From Tsukamurella tyrosinosolvens (lineage in GTDB: Bacteria > Actinomycetota > Actinomycetes > Mycobacteriales > Mycobacteriaceae), in the NCBI RefSeq assembly GCF_900104775.1, contig NZ_FNSA01000003.1, positions 4,712,001 through 4,776,000 on the forward strand: 64,000 bases of DNA, read 5' to 3'. Position 1 is the stretch's first letter, and every line of letters begins with the position of its first letter. Below are positions 7,001 to 15,056 of the stretch, one piece after another. The position numbers and the translations under genes were made by a program. The notes under the pieces were generated by a model. The model was not told where the DNA came from. It ran no database searches and worked only from the letters and a program-made list of their open reading frames with translations.

Positions 7001-8633
7001 GCTGCCCCCGATCAGGCGCTGGGCCGGGTTGGCAGCGCTGGTCATCGCCCTGCTTACCGTCGGCTTGGACTTGATGGTCCTCAATGTCGCCCTGCCCACC
7101 CTGGCGCAGGACCTCGGTGCTAGCACCACCCAACTGCAGTGGATCGTCAACGCATACACCCTCGTATTCGCCGCGCTGATGTTACCCGCTGGCGGTTTCG
7201 GGGACCGGTACGGCCGTAAACGACTCCTACTGTTCGGCCTCGTGGCGTTCGTCTCCGCGTCGGCGTGGGCTGCGTATAGCGGGACCACAGGCGCCTTGAT
7301 CGCCGCGCGCGCAGTCATGGGTGTCGGCGCCGCGATCATCGTGCCACTATCGCTGGGAATTCTGCCGATCCTGTTCCCACCCGACCAGCGGCGCCGCGCG
7401 ATTGCAGTGTGGGTGGGCGCTCTGGGCATCGGCCTGCCCCTGGGCCCGATCGTCGGCGGCTGGCTCCTGCAGCATTTCTGGTGGGGCTCTGTGTTCCTGA
7501 TCAATGTCCCGGTCGGTGTTGCCGCCCTCATCGCTTGTATTGCACTACTTCCCGAGTCCTCCGACCCTGACGCACCACCGCTGGACTGGCCGGGCATTGT
7601 CACCGCTGTGACCGGAACAGCGGCCCTCGTGTTCGGGGTCATCCAGGCTCCCGACGACGGCTGGACTCACCCTGTTGTGTTGACGACCCTCGGTACGGGA
7701 GTGGTGCTCATCGCGGGATTCCTGGTGTGGGAGCGACGGGCCAGCCATCCGTTGATCGATCTGCGACTATTCTCCAATCCGGGATTCACCTGGCCCACCC
7801 TCGCGGCCACCGCGGGAACATTCACCCTCGTCGGTGTGCTGTTCGTTCTTCCCCAGTACCTGCAGATCCTCCGCCACCACGACGCTCTCGGCACCGGACT
7901 GCGACTCGTCCCGCTGGTGTTGGCGATCCTCGTCGCGGCCGCCGCCGTCGACAGCATCGTCACCCGCATCGGTGCGAAGATCCCGATCGTCGCCGGGTTA
8001 TTCATCACCGCAATGGGTTTCGTCCTCGCCTCCCGCATCACCGCAGATTCCGAGTACGGCTTCATCGCCGCCTGCCTAGCCGTCGTGGGGCTAGGAGCCG
8101 GACTCGCCCTGGCACCGGCAGTCGACGCGGTCATGGCAACCCTTCCCGAACACCGCAGCGCTGCAGGCTCAGGGCTTCTCATGGCCATCCGGCAAATCGG
8201 CGCCGCATTCAGCGTCGCCATCCTCGGCACACTGCTCAATCTCACCTACGGCCGCGACCTCGACCCGCATCTGACCGGCCTACCCGCACCAGTAGCCGCC
8301 GCAGCCCGCGAGGGCATCGCCGCCGCACAACTCATCGCGGCGGACCTGCCCGGACCGGCCGGAGACGACCTCGCCGCTGCCAGCGCGCACGCCTATACCG
8401 CGGCGATGTCCGCGGTATTTCTCGCCAGCGCCGTGGTCAGTGCGTTACTCGCCGCGCTCATCGCCCTGCGCCTCCCCGCACGACGGGAAAATCCTGCCAT
8501 AGCGGAGGGTTCCTGTGTGTTTGTCAACAGCCTGCCGAACTCGAAAAAAAATAGCGCCTGGGACGTCCTGTCTCGACGCTTCTGCCGACATCATGAACCG
8601 ACACGGCGTCCGCGCAGCCTAGGCAAGGGCTAG
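6972..8633 (+). CDS. MFS drug/metabolite efflux transporter, DHA2 (EmrB/QacA) family
   Basis: This is a proton antiporter of 553 residues with about 14 membrane segments. The first repeat has the DHA2-type LTVGLDLMVLNVALPTL, and GFGDRYGRKRLLLFG is the motif A loop. The substrate is unknown. The ATG at 6972 lies inside the end of lspA and has GAGGAG upstream, so it is the fourth gene of the metal operon. The last 40 or so residues (after LRLPARRE) are hydrophilic, low in Ala/Gly and unlike a DHA2 C-terminus. They probably come from read-through into joined DNA, and the gene then overlaps the convergent repressor by 15 bases. Confidence 0.85.
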   Translation: MSEHTHLSAELPPIRRWAGLAALVIALLTVGLDLMVLNVALPTLAQDLGASTTQLQWIVNAYTLVFAALMLPAGGFGDRYGRKRLLLFGLVAFVSASAWAAYSGTTGALIAARAVMGVGAAIIVPLSLGILPILFPPDQRRRAIAVWVGALGIGLPLGPIVGGWLLQHFWWGSVFLINVPVGVAALIACIALLPESSDPDAPPLDWPGIVTAVTGTAALVFGVIQAPDDGWTHPVVLTTLGTGVVLIAGFLVWERRASHPLIDLRLFSNPGFTWPTLAATAGTFTLVGVLFVLPQYLQILRHHDALGTGLRLVPLVLAILVAAAAVDSIVTRIGAKIPIVAGLFITAMGFVLASRITADSEYGFIAACLAVVGLGAGLALAPAVDAVMATLPEHRSAAGSGLLMAIRQIGAAFSVAILGTLLNLTYGRDLDPHLTGLPAPVAAAAREGIAAAQLIAADLPGPAGDDLAAASAHAYTAAMSAVFLASAVVSALLAALIALRLPARRENPAIAEGSCVFVNSLPNSKKNSAWDVLSRRFCRHHEPTRRPRSLGKG

Positions 8634-8879
8634 GAAGAGTTTTTCTAGCTTCTGTTGGTCGACGTTGTCGGGGCCTTCGGTTGCCATGCAGTGCTGAAGG
8701 CCGGTGGCTACGAGGGCGTAGCCGCTGCGTCCGAGGGCCTTGTTGACGGCGGCGAGTTGGGTGAGGACGTCTTCGCAGTCGTCGCCGTCTTCGAGCATCC
8801 GGATGACGGTGGCGAGGTGTCCGTGTGCGCGCTTGAGCCTGGTGAGGATCGGCTTGGCAGCTTGCTCTGGAATCTTCAC
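8619..8879 (-). CDS. CsoR/RcnR-family repressor, CstR-like (persulfide type)
   Basis: This is an all-helical DUF156 repressor of 86 residues. The first family cysteine is present in GDDCEDVLTQ and the last in LQHCMATEG. The histidine that copper-sensing CsoR needs four residues before the last cysteine is a glycine here. Two cysteines without that histidine is the CstR pattern, where reactive sulfur species crosslink the pair. The context agrees: the neighbours are DUF302, DUF2892, a thiol oxidoreductase and an SQR-like flavoprotein. Its ATG overlaps the DUF302 stop by 4 bases. I infer that it controls both directions from the twin GC boxes at 9333-9379. Confidence 0.8.
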   Translation of the reverse strand: MKIPEQAAKPILTRLKRAHGHLATVIRMLEDGDDCEDVLTQLAAVNKALGRSGYALVATGLQHCMATEGPDNVDQQKLEKLFLALA

Positions 8880-9280
8880 TCGGCGCCGCCGTCGGTGAGC
8901 GCGTCGAGCATAACGGTCAGCAACTCCCGGGCCTCTGTAGCGACAGCCGTGAGCGTGGGATTGCCGGTGAATCCCGGCATCACGTCGGGGTTCATGATCT
9001 CAACGACGGAGCCGTCGCCGTCTGCGCTGACGACCACGTTGCACGGAAGCAGGGAGGCAACCCGCGGATCCGCCTGTAGCGCTTGATGGGCGAGTTGCGG
9101 CCGACACGCGCCGAGGATCAACTTCGCCGGCACATCCACATCAAGCTTCGCCTTGAGGGTGGCTGCGATGTCGATCTCCGCGAGAACCCCGAATCCCACG
9201 CGCGCCAACCCCTCCCGCACCTGCGCCACAGCCTGCGCATACGGCGTCGGGAGTGACCTGGTCATCGTGAATTCGTTCAT
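8876..9280 (-). CDS. DUF302 family protein
   Basis: This protein of 134 residues matches DUF302: an N-terminal VREGLARVGFGVLAEIDI strand-helix, LILGACRPQLAHQAL in the middle, and LLPCNVVVSADGD followed by MNPDVM. The two conserved cysteines (in GACRP and LPCNV) are present. DUF302 proteins are often encoded with sulfur-oxidation or CstR-type genes and may bind a thiol or metal; no reaction is established. It is the first gene of the leftward two-gene operon with the CstR-like repressor. Its start at 9280 lies 53 bases from the nearer operator box. Confidence 0.8.
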   Translation of the reverse strand: MNEFTMTRSLPTPYAQAVAQVREGLARVGFGVLAEIDIAATLKAKLDVDVPAKLILGACRPQLAHQALQADPRVASLLPCNVVVSADGDGSVVEIMNPDVMPGFTGNPTLTAVATEARELLTVMLDALTDGGAE

Positions 9281-9332
9281 TGACTCATCCTTCTTCGATA
9301 CCCGAGGAGGCTGTGCACCCAGTATTGCACAA

Positions 9333-9379
9333 CCCCCTGGGGGGATGCTAGGTTCGCTGCATCCGATCCCCCTGGGGGG
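9333..9379. promoter_or_regulatory. twin CsoR/CstR-type operator boxes between divergent operons
   Basis: The same 12-mer CCCCCTGGGGGG occurs at 9333-9344 and 9368-9379, 35 bases apart. CsoR-family operators are GC-rich inverted repeats of this kind. One box lies on the side of the DUF302/CstR operon and the other just before the mmpL-like gene, so each divergent promoter could have its own site for the CstR-like protein. Confidence 0.75.
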
Positions 9380-9400
9380 TTAATGGTGAGGAGTGAAGAC

Positions 9401-11566
9401 ATGGCAGAGACAGTCGGAGACGCGCCGAAATCCGCAGCCGGTGCAACGAGTTCGTCGTTGACCGGCGCGTTGGGGCGCCTTGGCGTGTGGGTCAGCGAGC
9501 ACGGCCGGGTTGTCACGGCGGTGTGGGTGCTGTTGGTTGTGGGGCTGGGGATCTTCGCGCCGTTTGTGGAGAAGAATCTCTCCGGCGCGGGCTGGCAGGC
9601 CGACGGTTCGCAGTCGGTGCAGGTGCGGGAGCTGGCGCAGAAGCACTTCGGTGGCAACGCCAGTCACGCGATCCAGGTGGTCGTGCATAGCGACACTGCG
9701 GCGTTGACCGAAGGCCAGGGGCCTCAGATCCTCGAGCGGGTGACCTCGGAGTTGAAGGCGGATCCGCGGATCGCCCAGGTCGTCGCGCCACAGCCGGGCG
9801 TGACCTTGAGCGCCGATGGTAAGACGGCGATCGTCCTCGCCGGTGCCGGGGCAGGTACGAACGAGATGGTTCGGGCGGCGACCGATCTCAAGGGGCCACT
9901 GAGTGCGCTCTCGACGGATGCGGTGTCGGTGAATCCGACCGGCTCGTCGGTGCTGTGGTCGGACTTCAACGCGGCGAACCTGGAGGCGATGCTCACCTCG
10001 GAGATGCTGTCGTGGCCGGTGACTCTCGCGATTCTGGTGATCGCCTTCGGAACCCTGGTCGCTGCCGGCCTGCCGCTGCTTCTCACCTTGGCCGGGCTGG
10101 TGGCCTCGGCCGGTGCGCTGGTCTTGATCAATGAGATCGTGCCCGTGTCGATCTGGGCGATGAACTTCGCGATGATGTTCTCCCTCGCGCTGGGTATCGA
10201 CTACGCGTTGTTCCTGGTGGTGCGGTACCGGGCAGCGCGCTTCGGGCACGGCGTGTCGCCGCGGGAGGCGATCGCGCAGACTATGAACACCGCCGGTAAG
10301 GCCGTGTTGCTGTCCGGGGCGACCGTGCTGATCTCCCTGTCCGCGGTGATGCTCGTGCCTTCGCCGTCGTTCCGGTCGATGGCTGGCGGGATCATGCTCT
10401 CTGTCGTGTTCGTCCTCGCGGCAACGCTGACGCTGCTGCCGCTGGTGCTAGTCAAGCTCGACAAGCGGATCAACGCGCTGGCGCTGCCGTGGGCCCGAGT
10501 CGGTGAACACCGCTCACCAGCCTTCGAGCGATGGGGGCAGCGTTTGTGGAAGCGCCCATTCGCGTGGGGCGCCGCTGCGTTGGCGATCCTGATCGCGCTG
10601 TCGATCCCCCTGGCGGGACTGAAGACCGCGATGCCTTCGATCGCGGTGCTACCGTCCGATGCCAACGCGCGAGTCGGCTACGACCAGGTCAAGCGGGCCT
10701 TCGGCCCCGGCGCTCCCGGAACACTGCAAATCATCACCCCGTCCTCGGCCGCCTCGCAGGCGCACCAGGTGCTGGCCGCTGACGAGGGAATCGCCGGCGC
10801 GATGCCGCCCGCCGCAGCAACCGACGACAGCGGCTTGTCGCTGATCTCCGCGATCCCGAAGGTCGATCCCTCCGACCCGAGCCTGAGCGCGACAGTCGAC
10901 CGGCTCCGCTCCGACCTTCCAGACGGCACCTTGGTCGGCGGCGCGGCGGTGGAGAATCTCGACCTGAAGGCGCAACTCGACACCTCCACCCCGATGGTGA
11001 TCGCTGTGGTCCTCCTGTTGGGCTTCGCGCTGCTGCTGGTCGCGTTGCGTGCACCGTTGATCGCCCTGATCGGCACCGTGGTGAGCCTGCTGTCGACTGC
11101 TGCTGCGTTCGGTGTCGCCCGCTTGGTGTTCCAGGACGGTATCGGCGCGAACCTGTTCGGCTTCGAACCGCAGGGCTTCCTCGATGCATGGGCGCCGGTG
11201 TTCTTCTTCGCGATGATCTTCGCGATCGCTATGGACTACACCGTGTTCCTCCTCTCCTCCGCCAAGGAGCACTGGGAACGCTCCGGTGACCCGAAAGAAG
11301 CGATGATCGGAGCCGTCGCCCACTCCGGTCGCGTCATCTTCGCCGCCGGCGGCGTCATGGTCGCCGTCTTCTTCACCTTCGCCCTGTCCGGGCCACTGCC
11401 CCCGAAGGAGATGGGCGTCATCCTCGGCGTCGCTGTTCTCCTCGACACCTTCCTTATCCGGCTGGTCCTGCTCCCCGTCGCACTACGCCTGGCAGGACGC
11501 GCAGCGTGGGCTTGTCCCGCGTGGCTCGCCCGGATACTGCCGAACATCAGCTTCGCCCACGACTAA
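9401..11566 (+). CDS. MmpL-family RND transporter
   Basis: This inner-membrane transporter of 721 residues has two repeats, each with one helix, an extracytoplasmic domain and five helices. The proton-relay signatures are LGIDYALFLVVRYR in the first half and IAMDYTVFLLSSAK in the second. Actinobacterial MmpL proteins export lipids, siderophores or toxic compounds. ATG at 9401 has GAGGAG 7 bases upstream, and the in-frame ATG at 9383 lies only 3 bases after the operator. It is the first gene of the rightward operon with a DUF2892 protein, a DsbA-like protein and an SQR-like flavoprotein. An MmpL transporter in a sulfur-stress operon is unusual; its substrate cannot be told from sequence. Confidence 0.85.
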   Translation: MAETVGDAPKSAAGATSSSLTGALGRLGVWVSEHGRVVTAVWVLLVVGLGIFAPFVEKNLSGAGWQADGSQSVQVRELAQKHFGGNASHAIQVVVHSDTAALTEGQGPQILERVTSELKADPRIAQVVAPQPGVTLSADGKTAIVLAGAGAGTNEMVRAATDLKGPLSALSTDAVSVNPTGSSVLWSDFNAANLEAMLTSEMLSWPVTLAILVIAFGTLVAAGLPLLLTLAGLVASAGALVLINEIVPVSIWAMNFAMMFSLALGIDYALFLVVRYRAARFGHGVSPREAIAQTMNTAGKAVLLSGATVLISLSAVMLVPSPSFRSMAGGIMLSVVFVLAATLTLLPLVLVKLDKRINALALPWARVGEHRSPAFERWGQRLWKRPFAWGAAALAILIALSIPLAGLKTAMPSIAVLPSDANARVGYDQVKRAFGPGAPGTLQIITPSSAASQAHQVLAADEGIAGAMPPAAATDDSGLSLISAIPKVDPSDPSLSATVDRLRSDLPDGTLVGGAAVENLDLKAQLDTSTPMVIAVVLLLGFALLLVALRAPLIALIGTVVSLLSTAAAFGVARLVFQDGIGANLFGFEPQGFLDAWAPVFFFAMIFAIAMDYTVFLLSSAKEHWERSGDPKEAMIGAVAHSGRVIFAAGGVMVAVFFTFALSGPLPPKEMGVILGVAVLLDTFLIRLVLLPVALRLAGRAAWACPAWLARILPNISFAHD

Positions 11567-11589
11567 CCCGTGAAAACAGGAGCACAACC

Positions 11590-11943
11590 ATGACCGACAA
11601 GCCCGAAACCACAGCACCCGATCACTCCACCGAATCAGGAGCGGACACCCTGCGGCGACTCCAACCGCAGCACCGTGACCTGCGCAAAGCGATCCCCGAC
11701 GTGTACATTGAAGACACGAAACGATCTCACCGCATGCGCAAACCCAACATCGACCAAGCCGTCCTGCTCCTCGCCGGAACACTGAACCTCACCGGAGTCG
11801 CCCTCAGCGTCACCGTCTCACCCTGTTGGGCCCTCCTATCGGGGCTTGTTTCACTGAACCTGATCCAATCAAGCATCACCGGACTTTGCCCCGCCGCCGT
11901 ACTTCTCAAGAAGATGGGACTGCAATCGGGAAGGGCATTCTAG
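11590..11943 (+). CDS. small membrane protein, DUF2892 (YgaP membrane domain)
   Basis: The protein has 117 residues. The hydrophilic first half is followed by two membrane segments (about residues 60-105) containing NIDQAVLLLAGTLNL and SITGLCPAAVLLKKMGL, which match the DUF2892 membrane domain that YgaP and other rhodanese proteins carry. The rhodanese domain itself is absent. SPCWA and GLCPA give two cysteines near the membrane surface, as is typical. It starts 23 bases after the mmpL-like stop, behind AGGAG. DUF2892 proteins accompany sulfide and persulfide metabolism. Confidence 0.8.
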   Translation: MTDKPETTAPDHSTESGADTLRRLQPQHRDLRKAIPDVYIEDTKRSHRMRKPNIDQAVLLLAGTLNLTGVALSVTVSPCWALLSGLVSLNLIQSSITGLCPAAVLLKKMGLQSGRAF

Positions 11944-12012
11944 GTAGGCCGCTACGGACGGACTTGATGCGATCAGCGATCAATCCAGTGGAAACGACGG
12001 AAGGAGCTACGA

Positions 12013-12618
12013 GTGAACCAACGGCCCGCATTCACGATCTGGCTGGACCCGGTGTGCCCGTATTCGTGGACCACCGCACAGTGGCTGCTAGCCACTGTCG
12101 GCAATCCCAACGAACTACAGTGGAAGCTGATGAGTTTGGCCCTCCTCAACGAGGGACGCGAACTGCCCGAACGTGCCCGCAAGCGGATGCAGGATTCCCG
12201 AGCGGCGGGCAGACTGTTCGCCTCGCTGGAGCGCGAACTAGACAGCGAGCGGATGTGGCAGGCCCTGCGCACGTTCAGCGACCAGTACCACCGAGACGGC
12301 GGCACGATCGACGGTCAGTCAGTGCGCGAAATGCTACTCGAGCTCGACCTGCCCGCACACCACATCTCGAGCATCGACGACCCGACCTTCGACGTCGCGG
12401 TGCGCGACGCGCATTCGCTCAGTCAAGAAGCCGCGGGCGAAAGCGCAGGAAGCCCCCTGATCGGGATCGGCGAGACCGTCTTCCACGGTCCCGTGCTCAC
12501 CGCGATACCGACTCCCACCGCCGCACGCGACCTTCTCACCGCTCTCGAAACACTCGCCACCGTCAAGACCTTCGCATCCGTACAACGGTTTCCACACCCT
12601 GTAGCAGCTCACCTCTGA
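12013..12618 (+). CDS. DsbA-family thiol oxidoreductase (Rv2466c-like)
   Basis: This is a cytoplasmic thioredoxin-fold protein of 201 residues with an inserted helical domain. It resembles the mycothiol-dependent reductase Rv2466c of M. tuberculosis throughout: WLDPVCPYSWTTAQWLL at the active site, MSLALLNEGRELP, and AGSPLIGIGETVFHGPVL with the cis-proline region. The active site reads CPYS rather than CPWC, so only the N-terminal cysteine is left, as in monothiol enzymes that act on mixed disulfides or persulfides with mycothiol. There is no signal peptide. GTG at 12013 is preceded by GGAGC. It is the third gene of the sulfur operon. Confidence 0.75.
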   Translation: MNQRPAFTIWLDPVCPYSWTTAQWLLATVGNPNELQWKLMSLALLNEGRELPERARKRMQDSRAAGRLFASLERELDSERMWQALRTFSDQYHRDGGTIDGQSVREMLLELDLPAHHISSIDDPTFDVAVRDAHSLSQEAAGESAGSPLIGIGETVFHGPVLTAIPTPTAARDLLTALETLATVKTFASVQRFPHPVAAHL

Positions 12619-12638
12619 GAACGGAGCAAATCGAGATC

Positions 12639-13799
12639 ATGAATAGCAAACGAATCGTCATCGCCGGCGCCGGAATCGGCGGACTCAGCGTGATCAAAGA
12701 GTTGCGCGAATCCGGCACTCCCCTCGACAACACCGACATCACATTGATCGACGAAAACTTCGAGCACTACCTTGGCTTCACTCTGCCGTGGGTCATGCGG
12801 GGCTGGCGCACTCCAGAGAGCGTCCCGATCCGCCCGTCCGAGAAGAGCCTCGCTGGAATTCGGACGGTGCGCGGCTCTGTCTCCGGTGTCGACGCCGCCA
12901 ACAGCACCGTCATCCTCGACGACGGTGCGCACGTGGACTACGACGCGCTCGTACTCGCGCTGGGAGCCCGCAATGCAACGCAGCAAGTGCCCGGCCTCCA
13001 AGAGGCGGCCGACGCAGGCGTCGCCGTGCACTATTACGCCACCGCCGACGCCGCACGTGCCCACCGGGCACTGACCGCGTTCGAGGGCGGCCGACTGGTC
13101 TTCCTCGTCGCATCGATGCCCTTCCGCTGCCCCGTCGCCCCCTACGAGGGCACCTTTCTCGCGGCAGATCTCCTGACCGAACGCGGCGTGCGGGACCATA
13201 CAGATATCGCCGTATACACCCCGGAACCGCAGCCAATGCCCTCCGCCGGGCCCGACGTCGGCATGGAACTGGCGAACCGCGTCAGAGCGTCGGGAATCGA
13301 CCTGCATCCACTACACCAGGTCGAGCGAGTAGACCATCAGACCAAAACCCTGCACTTCACCAACGGCGTGCACGACACCTTCGACCTGCTGGTCTTCGTC
13401 CCGCCGCACGAACCCGCGTTGACCCTGGACACACCGGGATGGATTCCAGTCGACCGAGCTTCAATGCTCACCGAACACCACGGCGTATGGGCGATCGGCG
13501 ACCTCTCCGCAGTCACCTCCCCCACGAACAGGCCCCTCCCTAAGGCCGCCATCTTCGCCAAAAACGGCGCCGCCGCCGTGGCCCAAAACGTACTGCACTA
13601 CCTCGGGCTCGCCGAATCCCCAGCGTCTCTATCAGGGCAAGGCTATTGCTACATCGATACCGGAGCCCACGAATCAGCCCGGGGCCAGGGCAACTTCTTC
13701 GCCGAACCACACCCCGACGTCGCGCTCACACCCGCATCTCAACAGCTGCACCAAGAAAAGATCCGCGAAGAACTCGACTGGCGCGCCTACTGGGAATGA
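12639..13799 (+). CDS. sqr: sulfide:quinone oxidoreductase-like FAD protein
   Basis: This two-dinucleotide-fold flavoprotein has 386 residues. IVIAGAGIGGLSVIKEL is the FAD site, ALVLALGAR closes the first Rossmann unit, and HGVWAIGDLSAV is the second FAD-contacting motif. SMPFRCPVAPYEGTFLAADL places Cys164 where SQR and flavocytochrome c sulfide dehydrogenase have a redox cysteine; GQGYCYIDTG supplies a second cysteine near residue 334. SQR oxidises sulfide to persulfide or polysulfide at the membrane and passes electrons to quinone. The reading frame is open far upstream, but ATG at 12639, 20 bases after the previous stop, begins the conserved sequence. It completes the CstR-linked operon. 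Confidence 0.8.
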   Translation: MNSKRIVIAGAGIGGLSVIKELRESGTPLDNTDITLIDENFEHYLGFTLPWVMRGWRTPESVPIRPSEKSLAGIRTVRGSVSGVDAANSTVILDDGAHVDYDALVLALGARNATQQVPGLQEAADAGVAVHYYATADAARAHRALTAFEGGRLVFLVASMPFRCPVAPYEGTFLAADLLTERGVRDHTDIAVYTPEPQPMPSAGPDVGMELANRVRASGIDLHPLHQVERVDHQTKTLHFTNGVHDTFDLLVFVPPHEPALTLDTPGWIPVDRASMLTEHHGVWAIGDLSAVTSPTNRPLPKAAIFAKNGAAAVAQNVLHYLGLAESPASLSGQGYCYIDTGAHESARGQGNFFAEPHPDVALTPASQQLHQEKIREELDWRAYWE

Positions 13800-13934
13800 C
13801 AGCGGACTGCGCGGCCAAATCGAACAAGCCGTAGAGTCCCGTTTAGTCGGGAACAAACGTTGTCGATCGCAGGTCGATCTCCGAACGCTGCGCCCATCGG
13901 TCGCTCAAGCTGCCGATCTCACCGGCCGCACCGA

Positions 13935-14993
13935 TCAGCACGCACTCACGCTACAATATCCATCCGCGGCCTCTCCCGCATCGCTGATCATTGTGCGCCA
14001 CAAGCGTTTCGCGATCTGTCGCTTCAAGCATCGGATCGCCTCACGTGACGTCTTGCCTTCGTCAAGCTTGCGCCGGTAATACGCGTTACCAGCGCTGCCC
14101 GCCATCCGGGATTGGGTAACGGCAACGATGTAGATCGCCGCGTTCAAAGATCTGTCGCCCTCAAGGGGTAGGCCCCGGTGTCGTTGCTTATCGGCGCTGG
14201 CCACCTCGATTGGCGCGGTCCCAGCATAGGAAGCGAATGCCGACTGATCCCGGAACCGAGCCGGGTCGCCCGTCCGGGACAGAATCCGGCACGCCGTCAC
14301 CGTCCCGACGCCCTCAATCTCCAACAGGCTCGTCCCCGAGGCCTTCAACTCGACCTCGATCCTGGTGGTGATGTCATCGATCTGAAAGCGCAGCCTGCGC
14401 AGATCACCGACGATCGCCAGCCCCACCTCCTTGCGCATCGCATCCGCGCCCGAAGCCGGCGCAAGCCTGCGGAGCGCATCCGATGCCTCCTCCGTCGTGA
14501 ACGCCCGATCCAAACCGCCCGGCAGCAGTTCCCGCAGTAGAGCATGCAGCTGGTTCGTCAGCCTCCCCTTGTGCCGCACGAGGTCAATCCGGCGTTCATC
14601 GAGGACCCGCAACCCATCCGAATGCTTCTCGGCGCCCACCGGCCGGAAGTCGCCTTGCGAGAAGGCGACGCACGCCGCCGCGGCCGCGTCGATTCGATCA
14701 TTCTTTCGACGCCCGCCTCGGGAGAGCTCCCGCACCCGGGCTGTGGCGGTCGCCGGCACATCCACCACCGCCTCCGCTTGGCTCACGAGCCACTGCGTCA
14801 GGTGATGCCCCAACCCGGACGCGTTCTCCACCGCCCAGATCCGCTCCGGCCACTGCCCCGCCCACTTAATCAACTCGCGATAGGAGTTCAGGTCGGCGGA
14901 GATCCTCAGCGACCCCAGATCCTTGTTTGTTCCCGAATCGACCGCCGTCGCCGTATGCGTCGACTTATGCGGATCCACACCAATGACGATCAT
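13935..14993 (-). CDS. IS110-family transposase (DEDD type)
   Basis: The transposase has 352 residues. The N-terminal RuvC-like DEDD domain begins with MIVIGVDPHKSTHTATAV, then AVENASGLGHHL and RKNDRIDAAAAACVA, giving the aspartate and glutamate ligands. The C-terminal Transposase_20 region has LLEIEGVGTVTACRILSRTG and FASYAGTAPIEVASADKQRH with the conserved serine region of the family. The ATG at 14993 begins the family sequence. IS110 elements have short or no inverted repeats, so the element ends are not visible. It lies between the sulfur operon and the ISL3 element and appears intact. Confidence 0.9.
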   Translation of the reverse strand: MIVIGVDPHKSTHTATAVDSGTNKDLGSLRISADLNSYRELIKWAGQWPERIWAVENASGLGHHLTQWLVSQAEAVVDVPATATARVRELSRGGRRKNDRIDAAAAACVAFSQGDFRPVGAEKHSDGLRVLDERRIDLVRHKGRLTNQLHALLRELLPGGLDRAFTTEEASDALRRLAPASGADAMRKEVGLAIVGDLRRLRFQIDDITTRIEVELKASGTSLLEIEGVGTVTACRILSRTGDPARFRDQSAFASYAGTAPIEVASADKQRHRGLPLEGDRSLNAAIYIVAVTQSRMAGSAGNAYYRRKLDEGKTSREAIRCLKRQIAKRLWRTMISDAGEAADGYCSVSAC

Positions 14994-15048
14994 CAAGCAC
15001 CAAGCCCTGCCTGCGGCGTGGCCGACGACCGCCATACCTCACCCGGGC

Positions 15049-15056
15049 ACTTCAGT
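15049..15056. repeat. 8-bp target-site duplication, left copy
   Basis: ACTTCAGT occurs directly before the GGCTCTTC end of the ISL3 element and again directly after its other end (16278-16285). ISL3 elements make 8-bp duplications. Confidence 0.9.

Noticed and set aside
8619-8879. copper-sensing CsoR
   Set aside because: The histidine ligand is missing and the neighbours are sulfur genes, so the CstR type is preferred.
11826-12638. N-terminal extension of the SQR-like frame
   Set aside because: It overlaps the DUF2892 and DsbA-like genes in another frame; conserved sequence starts at ATG 12639.
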